Assembly: GCA_016195505.1 (NCBI GenBank)
Contig: JACPZN010000290.1
Location: 1-5,657, forward strand
DNA length: 5,657 nucleotides
Source: Nitrospirota bacterium
GTDB taxonomy: Bacteria > Nitrospirota > Nitrospiria > Nitrospirales > Nitrospiraceae
Direction of reading: 5' to 3'
Shown: positions 1 through 5,173 of the stretch, piece by piece
Layout: each line of letters opens with the position of its first letter
Numbering within the stretch: position 1 is the stretch's first letter
Translations under genes and position numbers: made by a program
The notes under the pieces: generated by a model
What the model saw: the letters and a program-made list of their open reading frames with translations, nothing else
Databases searched by the model: none
Told to the model about the DNA's origin: nothing

Positions 1-1067
1 AGCGTCACTCGTTCCTTGAGGGGATGATCCATAGGCTGTCCAGTCTGGACCGATGCCATATGAGCAGCCTTCAGCTTGTAGTACCATTTGGCCGGCATGT
101 CGGCGTCGCCGAGAAACATCGACGACGGTTTGTGACGAAGCCCCACAGCGAGGTGCTTCATCGCACGCTCGTCTTGGCCGAGAAACATTTTTGTCAGGGT
201 GCGGAAGATCAAGTTACTGAACGGCAGCCAGTGAAGCCCGCGCCAATACGCAGAAAAATCAATTCGGCACTCCATGTCGGACATGGGCGTGGCCATCAAC
301 CTGTTGGCCACCCAGGCCCTACCGCACTGCATGAGCTCCACTCGTTGATTCGGGAGCAGAAAGTCGATCGTCGTGGTCAGTGGTCCCCCGTACAAGCGTT
401 CCAGCCAGTGAAATGGGCCGCTGTTTTTGGCCGGCTGATGGGCCACCATCCGGAATCCGTTAGGGATCGGCTCATAGGTTTTTGTCTTCTCATGCATGCG
501 CGCATCGTTGCGCCACCATGAATGGACGTAGGGCCCATGAACCGGATCGATGAGCCCGATGATGCCATCGTCCGGCGTGCAGGTGTAGGTCAACGAAATA
601 TGAAACGACTGCCCAGGCTCCGATGGAAGCGGCATCCGAGGAGCAGGTGGCAGTGGAACGATGTTCCCGCGTTCATCCGGAAGATAGAGCCAAATCATGC
701 CGTCGGTTTCTTCAGCCGGATAGGTGTTGATCCCGACTTTATCCGGTTGCAGCGGGGTCCCTTCGGGCAAAGCGGGAATGTGGCGACAACGGCCCTTCAT
801 GTCGAACTGCCATCCGTGATATGAACATTCCACCCGCTCGCCGTCGAATCGTCCAAAGGACAGAGGCATTCCCCGGTGGGGGCAGAGATCCCGCATCGCA
901 GCCAGGCGTCCCTCTCGATCACGACAGAGGACAATCGGAAGCCCCAGCATCTGCAGGGCTTGCATCGAGCCTGAGCGCAGTGTGGCGCTCGGTACAGCTG
1001 GGTACCAGAATCCGAGGAGCGGAGCGCTCTTGGCAGACACAATATCGGGTGAGAGCTGTACGTTCAT
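1..1067 (-). CDS. Rieske [2Fe-2S] non-heme iron oxygenase, oxygenase component (3' end cut by window edge)
   Basis: This reading frame is open from an ATG at 1067 to the left edge, giving 355 visible codons with no stop, so the C-terminus is missing. The N-terminal Rieske domain is clear: C62-P-H64, then C81-S-Y-H84 with 16 residues between (CxH-x16-CxxH), which binds a [2Fe-2S] cluster. The catalytic domain has D174-x2-H177-x4-H182 (IDPVHGPYVHSWW), the Asp bridge and two of the His/His/Asp ligands of the mononuclear iron. The third iron ligand lies further on and I did not assign it. The family takes electrons from a separate reductase and hydroxylates or demethylates ring substrates (phenylpropionate, vanillate and pheophorbide a oxygenases). 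The substrate here cannot be read from sequence. No reductase or ferredoxin gene is in the window. The start is supported by a promoter at 1116-1144. The frame stays open upstream to an in-frame TGA but has no other ATG. A strong Shine-Dalgarno site is not visible. There is no signal peptide, so the protein is probably cytoplasmic. Confidence 0.9.
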   Translation of the reverse strand, partial: MNVQLSPDIVSAKSAPLLGFWYPAVPSATLRSGSMQALQMLGLPIVLCRDREGRLAAMRDLCPHRGMPLSFGRFDGERVECSYHGWQFDMKGRCRHIPALPEGTPLQPDKVGINTYPAEETDGMIWLYLPDERGNIVPLPPAPRMPLPSEPGQSFHISLTYTCTPDDGIIGLIDPVHGPYVHSWWRNDARMHEKTKTYEPIPNGFRMVAHQPAKNSGPFHWLERLYGGPLTTTIDFLLPNQRVELMQCGRAWVANRLMATPMSDMECRIDFSAYWRGLHWLPFSNLIFRTLTKMFLGQDERAMKHLAVGLRHKPSSMFLGDADMPAKWYYKLKAAHMASVQTGQPMDHPLKERVT

Positions 1068-1115
1068 TGACGAGGAAGGAAGCCCGGAAGACTCGGCATA
1101 ATCCAATCGGTTGGG

Positions 1116-1144
1116 AATATAACGACCGGATAGGGGAAGGTCAA
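1116..1144 (-). promoter_or_regulatory. Sigma70-like promoter for the Rieske oxygenase gene
   Basis: On the minus strand, TTGACC (1139-1144, 5/6 match to TTGACA) is followed after exactly 17 bp by TATATT (1116-1121, 5/6 match to TATAAT). The predicted transcript start near 1109 would leave a leader of about 42 nt before the ATG at 1067. Position, orientation and spacing all fit. This is a sequence match only, with no expression data. Confidence 0.65.
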
Positions 1145-1178
1145 GCGACGAAGGCAATTGCGCTGCTGATTGCGTTCC

Positions 1179-1208
1179 TTGACACCCTCAAGGACCCCAT
1201 ACTATTCT
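1179..1208 (+). promoter_or_regulatory. Sigma70-like promoter for dsrE2-tusA
   Basis: A perfect -35 hexamer TTGACA (1179-1184) is followed after 18 bp by TATTCT (1203-1208, 4/6 match). TACTAT at 1200-1205 is an alternative -10 but leaves only 15 bp. Transcription would start near 1215, about 45 nt before the dsrE2 ATG. Its -35 lies 34 bp from the -35 of the oxygenase promoter on the other strand, so the two diverge back to back and could share a regulator site between them. I could not identify a convincing operator there. Confidence 0.5.
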
Positions 1209-1248
1209 GTCCACATTCATGAACGACGCATGTTTTGCGCACGTGGAT

Positions 1249-1254
1249 GAGGTG
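1249..1254 (+). promoter_or_regulatory. Shine-Dalgarno site of dsrE2
   Basis: GAGGTG at 1249-1254 sits 5 nt before the ATG at 1260. It is one of the better ribosome binding sites in this window and fixes this start. Confidence 0.7.
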
Positions 1255-1259
1255 ATATC

Positions 1260-1790
1260 ATGATTGCCACACAGATAGAGCCGACGGCGACGTTGGCGCA
1301 GCTCCAAGAATCCAAGCCGGACAAGGTGACAATCGTCTTGCTCAGCGGCGATCTCGACCGGGCAATGGCTGCCTTTATCATCGCCACCGGCGCAGCCGCA
1401 ATGGGGATGCAAGTAACGATGTTCTTTACGTTCTGGGGGTTGAATACCATTCGTCGGAAGGGCGCGGCCAGTTCCGCGAAGGATTGGCTTCGTCGAATGT
1501 TCGGGCTGCTCAATAAAGGCGGCGCCGAAACGTTGCCGCTGTCCCGATTCCATTTCGGTGGGTTGGGTACCAAAATGATGCAAAAGGTGATGAAGCAAAA
1601 TCGGATGCCGGGCGTCCCTGAGTTGATGCAGACGGCCCTGGATTTGGGTGTGCGGTTCATCGCCTGCACGACCACGATGGGCCTCATGGGGATTACCAAG
1701 GATACATTGATCGAGGGCATCGATCAGTTCGCCGGTGTGACGACCTATCTGGCGGAAGCGAAACAAGGCTGCGTAAACTTGTTTATTTAG
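1260..1790 (+). CDS. dsrE2: DsrE2-type DsrE/DsrF-family sulfur carrier protein
   Basis: This 176-residue protein matches the DsrE/DsrF/DrsH-like family (DsrE2 branch). It has an N-terminal extension of about 20 residues, then VTIVLLSGDLDRAMAAFIIA (23-42), the hydrophobic GAAAMGMQVTMFFTFWGL (44-61), a basic methionine-rich middle (GGLGTKMMQKVMKQ, 100-113), and the family's conserved cysteine in FIACTTTMGLMG (C136). It ends in VNLFI like its relatives. A second cysteine at C171 lies near the C-terminus. In sulfur-metabolising prokaryotes this branch is typically encoded with TusA and rhodanese and is thought to pass persulfide sulfur between carriers; the exact donor and acceptor here are not known. 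The hydrophobic stretches are part of the fold and may be mistaken for membrane helices. The gene has its own promoter and is followed after 78 bp by tusA in the same direction. The stop codon and last codons form part of a long hairpin. The symbol follows the family name. Confidence 0.85.
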   Translation: MIATQIEPTATLAQLQESKPDKVTIVLLSGDLDRAMAAFIIATGAAAMGMQVTMFFTFWGLNTIRRKGAASSAKDWLRRMFGLLNKGGAETLPLSRFHFGGLGTKMMQKVMKQNRMPGVPELMQTALDLGVRFIACTTTMGLMGITKDTLIEGIDQFAGVTTYLAEAKQGCVNLFI

Positions 1791-1860
1791 TTCATCTGGT
1801 TTCTCTGGTGCGCGGGTTCAAAGCCAAAGAAACCAAACAAACGAAATAAACCAAACAAAC
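1781..1860. repeat. Imperfect hairpin with tandem ACCAAACAAAC repeats between dsrE2 and tusA
   Basis: The left arm 1781-1809 begins in the last codons and stop of dsrE2. It pairs with 1823-1851 (23 of 29 positions complementary, more with G-U pairs) across a 13-nt loop. The outer part is GTTTATTT against AAATAAAC. The right arm and flank hold two direct copies of ACCAAACAAAC, at 1832-1842 and 1850-1860, with an 18-bp period. The strand is nearly free of G on the right side. The same 11-mer recurs in both orientations at 4678-4728. No run of T follows, so it is not a standard intrinsic terminator. It could stabilise the dsrE2 mRNA 3' end or partly separate expression of the two genes, which is inference. 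Confidence 0.75.
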
Positions 1861-1868
1861 AGGACGCC

Positions 1869-2114
1869 ATGATGCAGGCCGACGTGAAGCTCGATACTCT
1901 TGGGTACTTCTGCCCGATGCCAATTATCCTCACGTCGAAAAAAATCAAGGAACTGACGCTGGGGCAAGTGCTGGAGGTCGTGTCCGACGATGAAGGCATC
2001 AAGAAAGATATGCCGGCTTGGTGCGAAACCACCGGGCATCAGATGATGGGCATGGAAGAAGAGCAGGTGAAGTCAGGCCGAATTTACAAAGCCTTCGTGA
2101 AGAAGACGAAGTAG
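1869..2114 (+). CDS. tusA: TusA/SirA-family sulfur carrier protein
   Basis: This is an 81-residue protein of the usual TusA size. It carries the family signature CPMP (C15-P16-M17-P18) after LDTLGYF, with C15 as the expected persulfide-carrying cysteine. The rest follows the TusA fold: a helix ILTSKKIKEL, then GQVLEVVSDDEGIKKDMPAWCETTGH with a second cysteine (C52) seen in many TusA-like proteins of sulfur metabolism, and a hydrophilic C-terminus. TusA moves sulfane sulfur from a desulfurase, rhodanese or DsrE-type donor to an acceptor, in tRNA thiolation or dissimilatory sulfur oxidation. The dsrE2 neighbour points to the DsrE/TusA relay type, but no rhodanese, dsr or hdr genes are in the window. 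An ATG at 1872 is equally possible and places AGGA (1861-1864) at 7 nt instead of 4 nt. Transcription probably comes from the dsrE2 promoter and ends at the terminator at 2148-2194. Confidence 0.88.
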   Translation: MMQADVKLDTLGYFCPMPIILTSKKIKELTLGQVLEVVSDDEGIKKDMPAWCETTGHQMMGMEEEQVKSGRIYKAFVKKTK

Positions 2115-2147
2115 CGAAGACTAGACGAGTTCGAACGCTCGTGATGA

Positions 2148-2194
2148 GATGAAGCCGGAGGGATTGCAATCCTCTCCGGCTTCGTCGTTTTATT
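2148..2194 (+). terminator. Intrinsic terminator after tusA
   Basis: GAAGCCGGAG (2151-2160) pairs perfectly with CTCCGGCTTC (2174-2183). The stem continues inside with GGATT/AATCC around a two-base loop, with one bulged T. The lower stem adds GAT/GTC, and TTTT follows at 2188-2191. This closes the dsrE2-tusA unit. The next gene begins only 13 bp later, so it needs read-through or a promoter that I could not identify. Confidence 0.85.
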
Positions 2195-2206
2195 GATAAC
2201 GAGACT

Positions 2207-3694
2207 ATGCCGCAGATTATCGAATGTGTCCCGAATTTCAGCGAAGGCCGGGATCCGGCCGTCGTCCAAGCCCTCATTGTGGCGGTGAAGTCTGTGCCTG
2301 GCATCTGGTTGCTGGACCACACGATGGACACGGATCACCATCGGTCAGTCCTGACCTTCGCCGGAGCGCCTGACGCGGTCGGCAAAGCAGCGCTCCGCGC
2401 AATCACAGTGGCAACGGAGTTGATCGATCTTCGCCGCCACGAAGGCGTTCATCCTCGCATCGGCGCCACAGACGTGGTGCCTTTCGTTCCCCTTAGTGAC
2501 GTGACAATGGACGAGTGTGTTCGCGTGGCTTATTCGGTCGGACAGGAGGTTGGTGCGCGTCTCGGTATTCCAGTTTTTTTCTATGAGCAGGCGGCATCCA
2601 ATCCTAAGCGTAGACAGCTGGAATCGATCCGACTTGGAGGACTTCAGGGGTTGGTCACCCGGATGGAATCAGATCCGGCCTGGCTCCCGGATTTTGGTCC
2701 GCCTCGTCCGCACGAAACAGCTGGAGCGATTGTCATTGGGGCGCGCCAGCCACTCATTGCTTTCAATGTGAATCTGAACACACCCGATCTCACCGTCGCC
2801 GAAGCGATCGCCAAGACCGTCCGGCATTCGAACGGAGGATTGCCCTGCCTGAAAGCGATCGGCGTAAAGTTGGCCAGTCGCGGCATGGTCCAAGTCGCGA
2901 TGAACCTCACGGATTACAGGGTATCTTCGATGCATGCAGCGTTTCAGGTTGTGAAAACTGAGGCAACGAAACGTGGGGTTGAGGTTGCTGGGAGCGAGCT
3001 AATCGGGTTAGTCCCACAGGCAGCGTTGGATGAGACAGCCGCCGCGTCGCTGAGGCTTGAGCGATTCGATCCGGCGCAAGTCCTTGAAACGAGAATAGCC
3101 GCCGCGATGTCGAGCAAAAGCGGGACAGACCCAACCCTATCAGATTTCCTCAATACCGTCGCCGCTGCCGAACCAACCCCGGCCGGTGGCAGCGTCGCGG
3201 CGCTTGTGGGAGCATTGGCTGCTTCACTGGGCGTGATGGGAGCACGTCTTGGACATCACACGAAAACGGAGCAAAGCCTGACTCAGTTGAGACGGCAGCT
3301 CCACCAACTGATTCAGGCAGATGTCGAGGCCTATGATGGGCTGTCAGAGGCCTACAAAATCCCCAAGCATCATCCAGACCGGCCAAAGGCGATCTCGGTT
3401 GCGCTACACAAAGCCACAGAGGTCCCTCTGGAAATCGCCGAGCTGGCCTGCGAGGTGGGGCAGCTTATTCACTCCTCTCTCCAATCGGCAAAGTCGGCAG
3501 TTCACTCGGATCTTACCGTAGGCATGATCTTGTCCATAGCGGTGGCTGATGCGGGGATACACACCACCAACGTGAATCTAAAATTACAAACAAATCATCA
3601 GCTTAATCACGCCTTACTCTCAAGAATCAGAAAGGCCGAACGCAGCCTTGAGGAACTGAAGGGGCTATGCTACACTCCCCGCCCGGATACGTAG
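2207..3694 (+). CDS. ftcD: Bifunctional glutamate formiminotransferase / formiminotetrahydrofolate cyclodeaminase
   Basis: This 495-residue fusion carries both FTCD activities (EC 2.1.2.5 and 4.3.1.4). The first moves the formimino group from formiminoglutamate to tetrahydrofolate, and the second releases ammonia to give 5,10-methenyl-THF. Formiminotransferase N-subdomain: ECVPNFSEGRD (6-16), LDHTMDTDHHRSVLTFAG (36-53) and RRHEGVHPRIGATDVVPFVP (76-95). H82 falls at the same number as the catalytic histidine of pig FTCD. The C-subdomain includes IAFNVNLNT (184-192) and ends near 300. Cyclodeaminase domain (about 307-490): PTPAGGSVAALVGALAASLG (323-342), DVEAYDGLSEAYKIPK (372-387) and HSDLTVGM (433-440). 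Length is close to animal FTCD (about 540). No other histidine-degradation gene lies in the window, so the role may be general one-carbon supply. The start follows the tusA terminator closely and has only a weak upstream purine stretch. The symbol is used by homology. Confidence 0.92.
   Translation: MPQIIECVPNFSEGRDPAVVQALIVAVKSVPGIWLLDHTMDTDHHRSVLTFAGAPDAVGKAALRAITVATELIDLRRHEGVHPRIGATDVVPFVPLSDVTMDECVRVAYSVGQEVGARLGIPVFFYEQAASNPKRRQLESIRLGGLQGLVTRMESDPAWLPDFGPPRPHETAGAIVIGARQPLIAFNVNLNTPDLTVAEAIAKTVRHSNGGLPCLKAIGVKLASRGMVQVAMNLTDYRVSSMHAAFQVVKTEATKRGVEVAGSELIGLVPQAALDETAAASLRLERFDPAQVLETRIAAAMSSKSGTDPTLSDFLNTVAAAEPTPAGGSVAALVGALAASLGVMGARLGHHTKTEQSLTQLRRQLHQLIQADVEAYDGLSEAYKIPKHHPDRPKAISVALHKATEVPLEIAELACEVGQLIHSSLQSAKSAVHSDLTVGMILSIAVADAGIHTTNVNLKLQTNHQLNHALLSRIRKAERSLEELKGLCYTPRPDT
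3648..3676 (+). promoter_or_regulatory. Extended -10 promoter for rpsU, inside the end of ftcD
   Basis: TTGAGG (3648-3653, 4/6) and TACACT (3671-3676, 4/6) are separated by 17 bp, with TG at 3668-3669 giving an extended -10 (TGCTACACT). Transcription would start near 3683, just before the ftcD stop, about 60 nt upstream of rpsU. It would let the ribosomal protein be made independently of ftcD. The same TTGAGG-N14-TGCTA layout recurs at 5602-5630. Confidence 0.6.
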
Positions 3695-3709
3695 TGTCAT
3701 GAGTGCAGC

Positions 3710-3722
3710 CAGGCGCGGCCTG
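3710..3722 (+). other. Small hairpin in the rpsU leader
   Basis: CAGGC (3710-3714) pairs perfectly with GCCTG (3718-3722) around a GCG loop, about 20 nt upstream of the rpsU start. It is short and may be chance, but it would lie in the leader of the transcript predicted from the promoter at 3648-3676. I recognise no known regulatory RNA here. Confidence 0.3.
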
Positions 3723-3744
3723 AGAAAGTGAAAGATGGGAGCGG

Positions 3745-3939
3745 ATGGAAATCAAGGTTTTCAATAACAACGTTGAAAAGGCTCTGAAGGTTGCCAAGAA
3801 GAAACTCGCGGGTGAAGGTCTATTCCGTGAACTCAAGCGCCGGCGTTTTTACGAAAAGCCCAGCGTCAGGAAGAAGGCGAAGCAACGCGAGGCTCAACGA
3901 CGCCGCCAGAAATGGTTGTCGAAACGGAAGCCCGAGTAA
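3745..3939 (+). CDS. rpsU: Small ribosomal subunit protein bS21
   Basis: The 64-residue, strongly basic protein has the bS21 pattern: EIKVFNNNVEKALKVAKKKLAGEGLFRELKRRRFYEKPSVRKKAKQ in segments that match the family's VREN..ALR.FKR...GL..ELKRRE.YEKPS.KRKRK layout. A long Arg/Lys-rich helical tail runs from about residue 40 to the end (QRRRQKWLSKRK). bS21 binds the 30S platform near the 3' end of 16S rRNA and helps mRNA start selection. The length is typical. GGAG (3738-3741) lies only 3 nt before the ATG, a tight but usable spacing. It follows ftcD by 50 bp and has its own likely promoter within that gene. The link to nth, 71 bp downstream, may be simple co-transcription. No terminator is visible after it. 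Confidence 0.95.
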   Translation: MEIKVFNNNVEKALKVAKKKLAGEGLFRELKRRRFYEKPSVRKKAKQREAQRRRQKWLSKRKPE

Positions 3940-4010
3940 TCGACGACACCTCCCTCGCCGTGCTCCGCCCCCTCCCAGTCAGCCTTTCTCCCTTGTGATC
4001 CATTCTTTCA

Positions 4011-4670
4011 ATGCGTCGTGACCAAATCCATGCCGCGATCCGGATCGTCAAGCGGGAGATCCGCCAATGGCAGGAACCGGTCGTCGGCGTTATAGCACGG
4101 GAATCGAAACGCGATCCGTTTCTCATCCTCATTTCCTGTCTCCTGAGCCTCCGGACAAAAGACAAGACCACGAGCGAAGCAAGCGACCGCCTCTTTGACC
4201 TGGCGCACACGCCGGCCGCTATGCTGAAGCTGTCTCTCAGGAAGATCGAACGGGCGATTTATCCTGTCGGCTTCTACCGGACGAAGGCCCAATCGATTCA
4301 CCAAATCTGTCGTCGGCTGCTCAATGTGTACGGTGGGACAGTTCCCGATTCCATTGACGAACTCGTAACCCTACCCGGGGTCGGACGGAAGACGGCGAAT
4401 CTGGTGGTAACAGTCGGGTATGGAAAGCCCGGAATCTGTGTCGATATCCACGTCCACCGTATCAGCAACCGATGGGGCTATATCAACACGAAGACGCCGG
4501 AAGAAAGTGAAGAGGCTTTGCGTCGGAAATTACCCAAACAATATTGGATCATCTTCAACGATCTGCTCGTCCCCTATGGCCAGAACCTTTGCCAGCCGGT
4601 CTCCCCGTTCTGCAGCGAGTGCAAACTGACCGATTTTTGTGACCGGGTTGGAGTGACGCGGTCGAGGTGA
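4011..4670 (+). CDS. nth: Endonuclease III, [4Fe-4S] DNA glycosylase/AP lyase
   Basis: This 219-residue enzyme removes oxidised pyrimidines and cuts the abasic site in base-excision repair. The helix-hairpin-helix is LPGVGRKTANLV (121-132) with catalytic K127. The catalytic Asp is D145 in CVDIHVHRISNRW (143-155). Four cysteines, C194-x6-C201-x2-C204-x5-C210, bind the [4Fe-4S] cluster. Each lies exactly 7 residues later than in E. coli Nth (K120, D138, C187/194/197/203). The segment after the first conserved helix reads LLSLRTKD (44-51), where E. coli has LLSAQATD; Arg48 replaces the lesion-pocket Gln41. This resembles archaeal-type endonuclease III relatives, as I recall them. The ATG at 4011 is the first after an in-frame TGA at 3996. 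No Shine-Dalgarno sequence is visible before it, and the preceding 60 nt are rich in C and T. It may be co-transcribed with rpsU. Confidence 0.94.
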   Translation: MRRDQIHAAIRIVKREIRQWQEPVVGVIARESKRDPFLILISCLLSLRTKDKTTSEASDRLFDLAHTPAAMLKLSLRKIERAIYPVGFYRTKAQSIHQICRRLLNVYGGTVPDSIDELVTLPGVGRKTANLVVTVGYGKPGICVDIHVHRISNRWGYINTKTPEESEEALRRKLPKQYWIIFNDLLVPYGQNLCQPVSPFCSECKLTDFCDRVGVTRSR

Positions 4671-4677
4671 GGGAGGC

Positions 4678-4728
4678 GTTTGTTTGGTTTTTCTGGTTAA
4701 TTCGTTGAACCAAACAGACCAAACAAAC
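4678..4728. repeat. Second ACCAAACAAAC-type hairpin, between convergent nth and dsrE-like genes
   Basis: The 21-nt arms 4678-4698 and 4708-4728 are complementary at 18 positions around a 9-nt loop (AATTCGTTG). The left arm starts GTTTGTTTGGT and the right arm ends ACCAAACAAAC, the same 11-mer found twice at 1832-1860. Related units (AGACAAACC, GATAAACC) run on to about 4745. The hairpin begins 8 bp after the nth stop and lies 22 bp past the stop of the minus-strand gene, so it is placed to end or protect both transcripts. It has no long T-run on either side. This supports a bidirectional 3'-end element, not a classical terminator. Confidence 0.7.
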
Positions 4729-4749
4729 TAGACAAACCGATAAACCACA

Positions 4750-5169
4750 TCAAATGAACAGCGTCGTTTCCGCTCCTGCCGTGAGAGAAATGATCGCGGG
4801 AAGGCCGAGCACCTCTTCGACGTTCTTTTCAACGGCGGCGCTGTCGACACCCATGTACTCCAAACCAGCACTGCAGGCGATCAGACGAAACTTCCCGACG
4901 TGTTTCGCATCCTGAAACATCTCTGAAATCTTCGGCACCTTCTTTTCCTTCAAGAGGCGGGCGACTTCCTCGGCGGACCCGGCGTACTCCGGCGGAAAAT
5001 CGATCTGGTCGATCTTACCCTCGGCCAGTTTTTTGATCGTCCAGAACAGCAACACGACAATCACATCTTTCCCCATCGCCGCCGCGGTCATACCGATCGT
5101 CGCCACCTGGTGGAGCTTATCGTACGTGGCATTATGGGCGAAGATGACGAATTTAGGCATCTGTGGCAT
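4750..5169 (-). CDS. Small DsrE-family protein, likely sulfur relay
   Basis: This 139-residue protein shows the DsrE/DsrF-like fold pattern. It starts with KFVIFAHNATYDKLHQVATIG (6-26), followed by TAAAMGKDVIVVLLFW (28-43). A charged helical insert follows (about 48-95). The conserved cysteine motif is RLIACSAGLEYMGV (C99). It ends in TTLFI. It is a clear but distant relative of the dsrE2 product of this window: both have AAAMG, a hydrophobic strand with FW, LIAC or FIAC, and the LFI terminus. The single cysteine (C99) could carry persulfide, though that is inferred from the family. The gene starts 4 bp after the stop of the exported-protein gene and has no good Shine-Dalgarno site, so it is probably translated by coupling. 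The second in-frame ATG (codon 4) is an alternative start. The sulfur donor and acceptor are unknown. No signal peptide is visible, so it should stay in the cytoplasm. Confidence 0.82.
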   Translation of the reverse strand: MPQMPKFVIFAHNATYDKLHQVATIGMTAAAMGKDVIVVLLFWTIKKLAEGKIDQIDFPPEYAGSAEEVARLLKEKKVPKISEMFQDAKHVGKFRLIACSAGLEYMGVDSAAVEKNVEEVLGLPAIISLTAGAETTLFI

Positions 5170-5173
5170 GGAG

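Noticed and set aside
24..824. Plus-strand open frames opposite the oxygenase (24-521 and 522-824)
   Set aside because: They are antisense to the Rieske oxygenase, whose cluster and iron motifs make the minus strand certain; their translations show no recognisable domain.
797..1222. Open frames at 797-1042 (minus) and 821-1222 (plus)
   Set aside because: Both are out of frame with or antisense to the N-terminal part of the oxygenase; the plus one also runs through the divergent promoter region.
1188..1766. Two long minus-strand open frames opposite dsrE2
   Set aside because: They mirror the codon structure of dsrE2 and have low-complexity, His/Arg/Pro- or Ser-rich translations with no family features.
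1820..1860. CRISPR array or coding repeat
   Set aside because: The units are about 11 bp with short, near-identical gaps and form a hairpin; there are no spacers of regular length and no cas genes.
2115..2206. Riboswitch or small RNA upstream of ftcD
   Set aside because: The only structures are a 5-bp hairpin (2125-2142) and the intrinsic terminator; no conserved aptamer pattern is recognisable.
4678..4728. Classical rho-independent terminator
   Set aside because: The stem is AT-rich and no run of T follows it on either strand, so I list it as a repeat hairpin that may still act at the 3' end.
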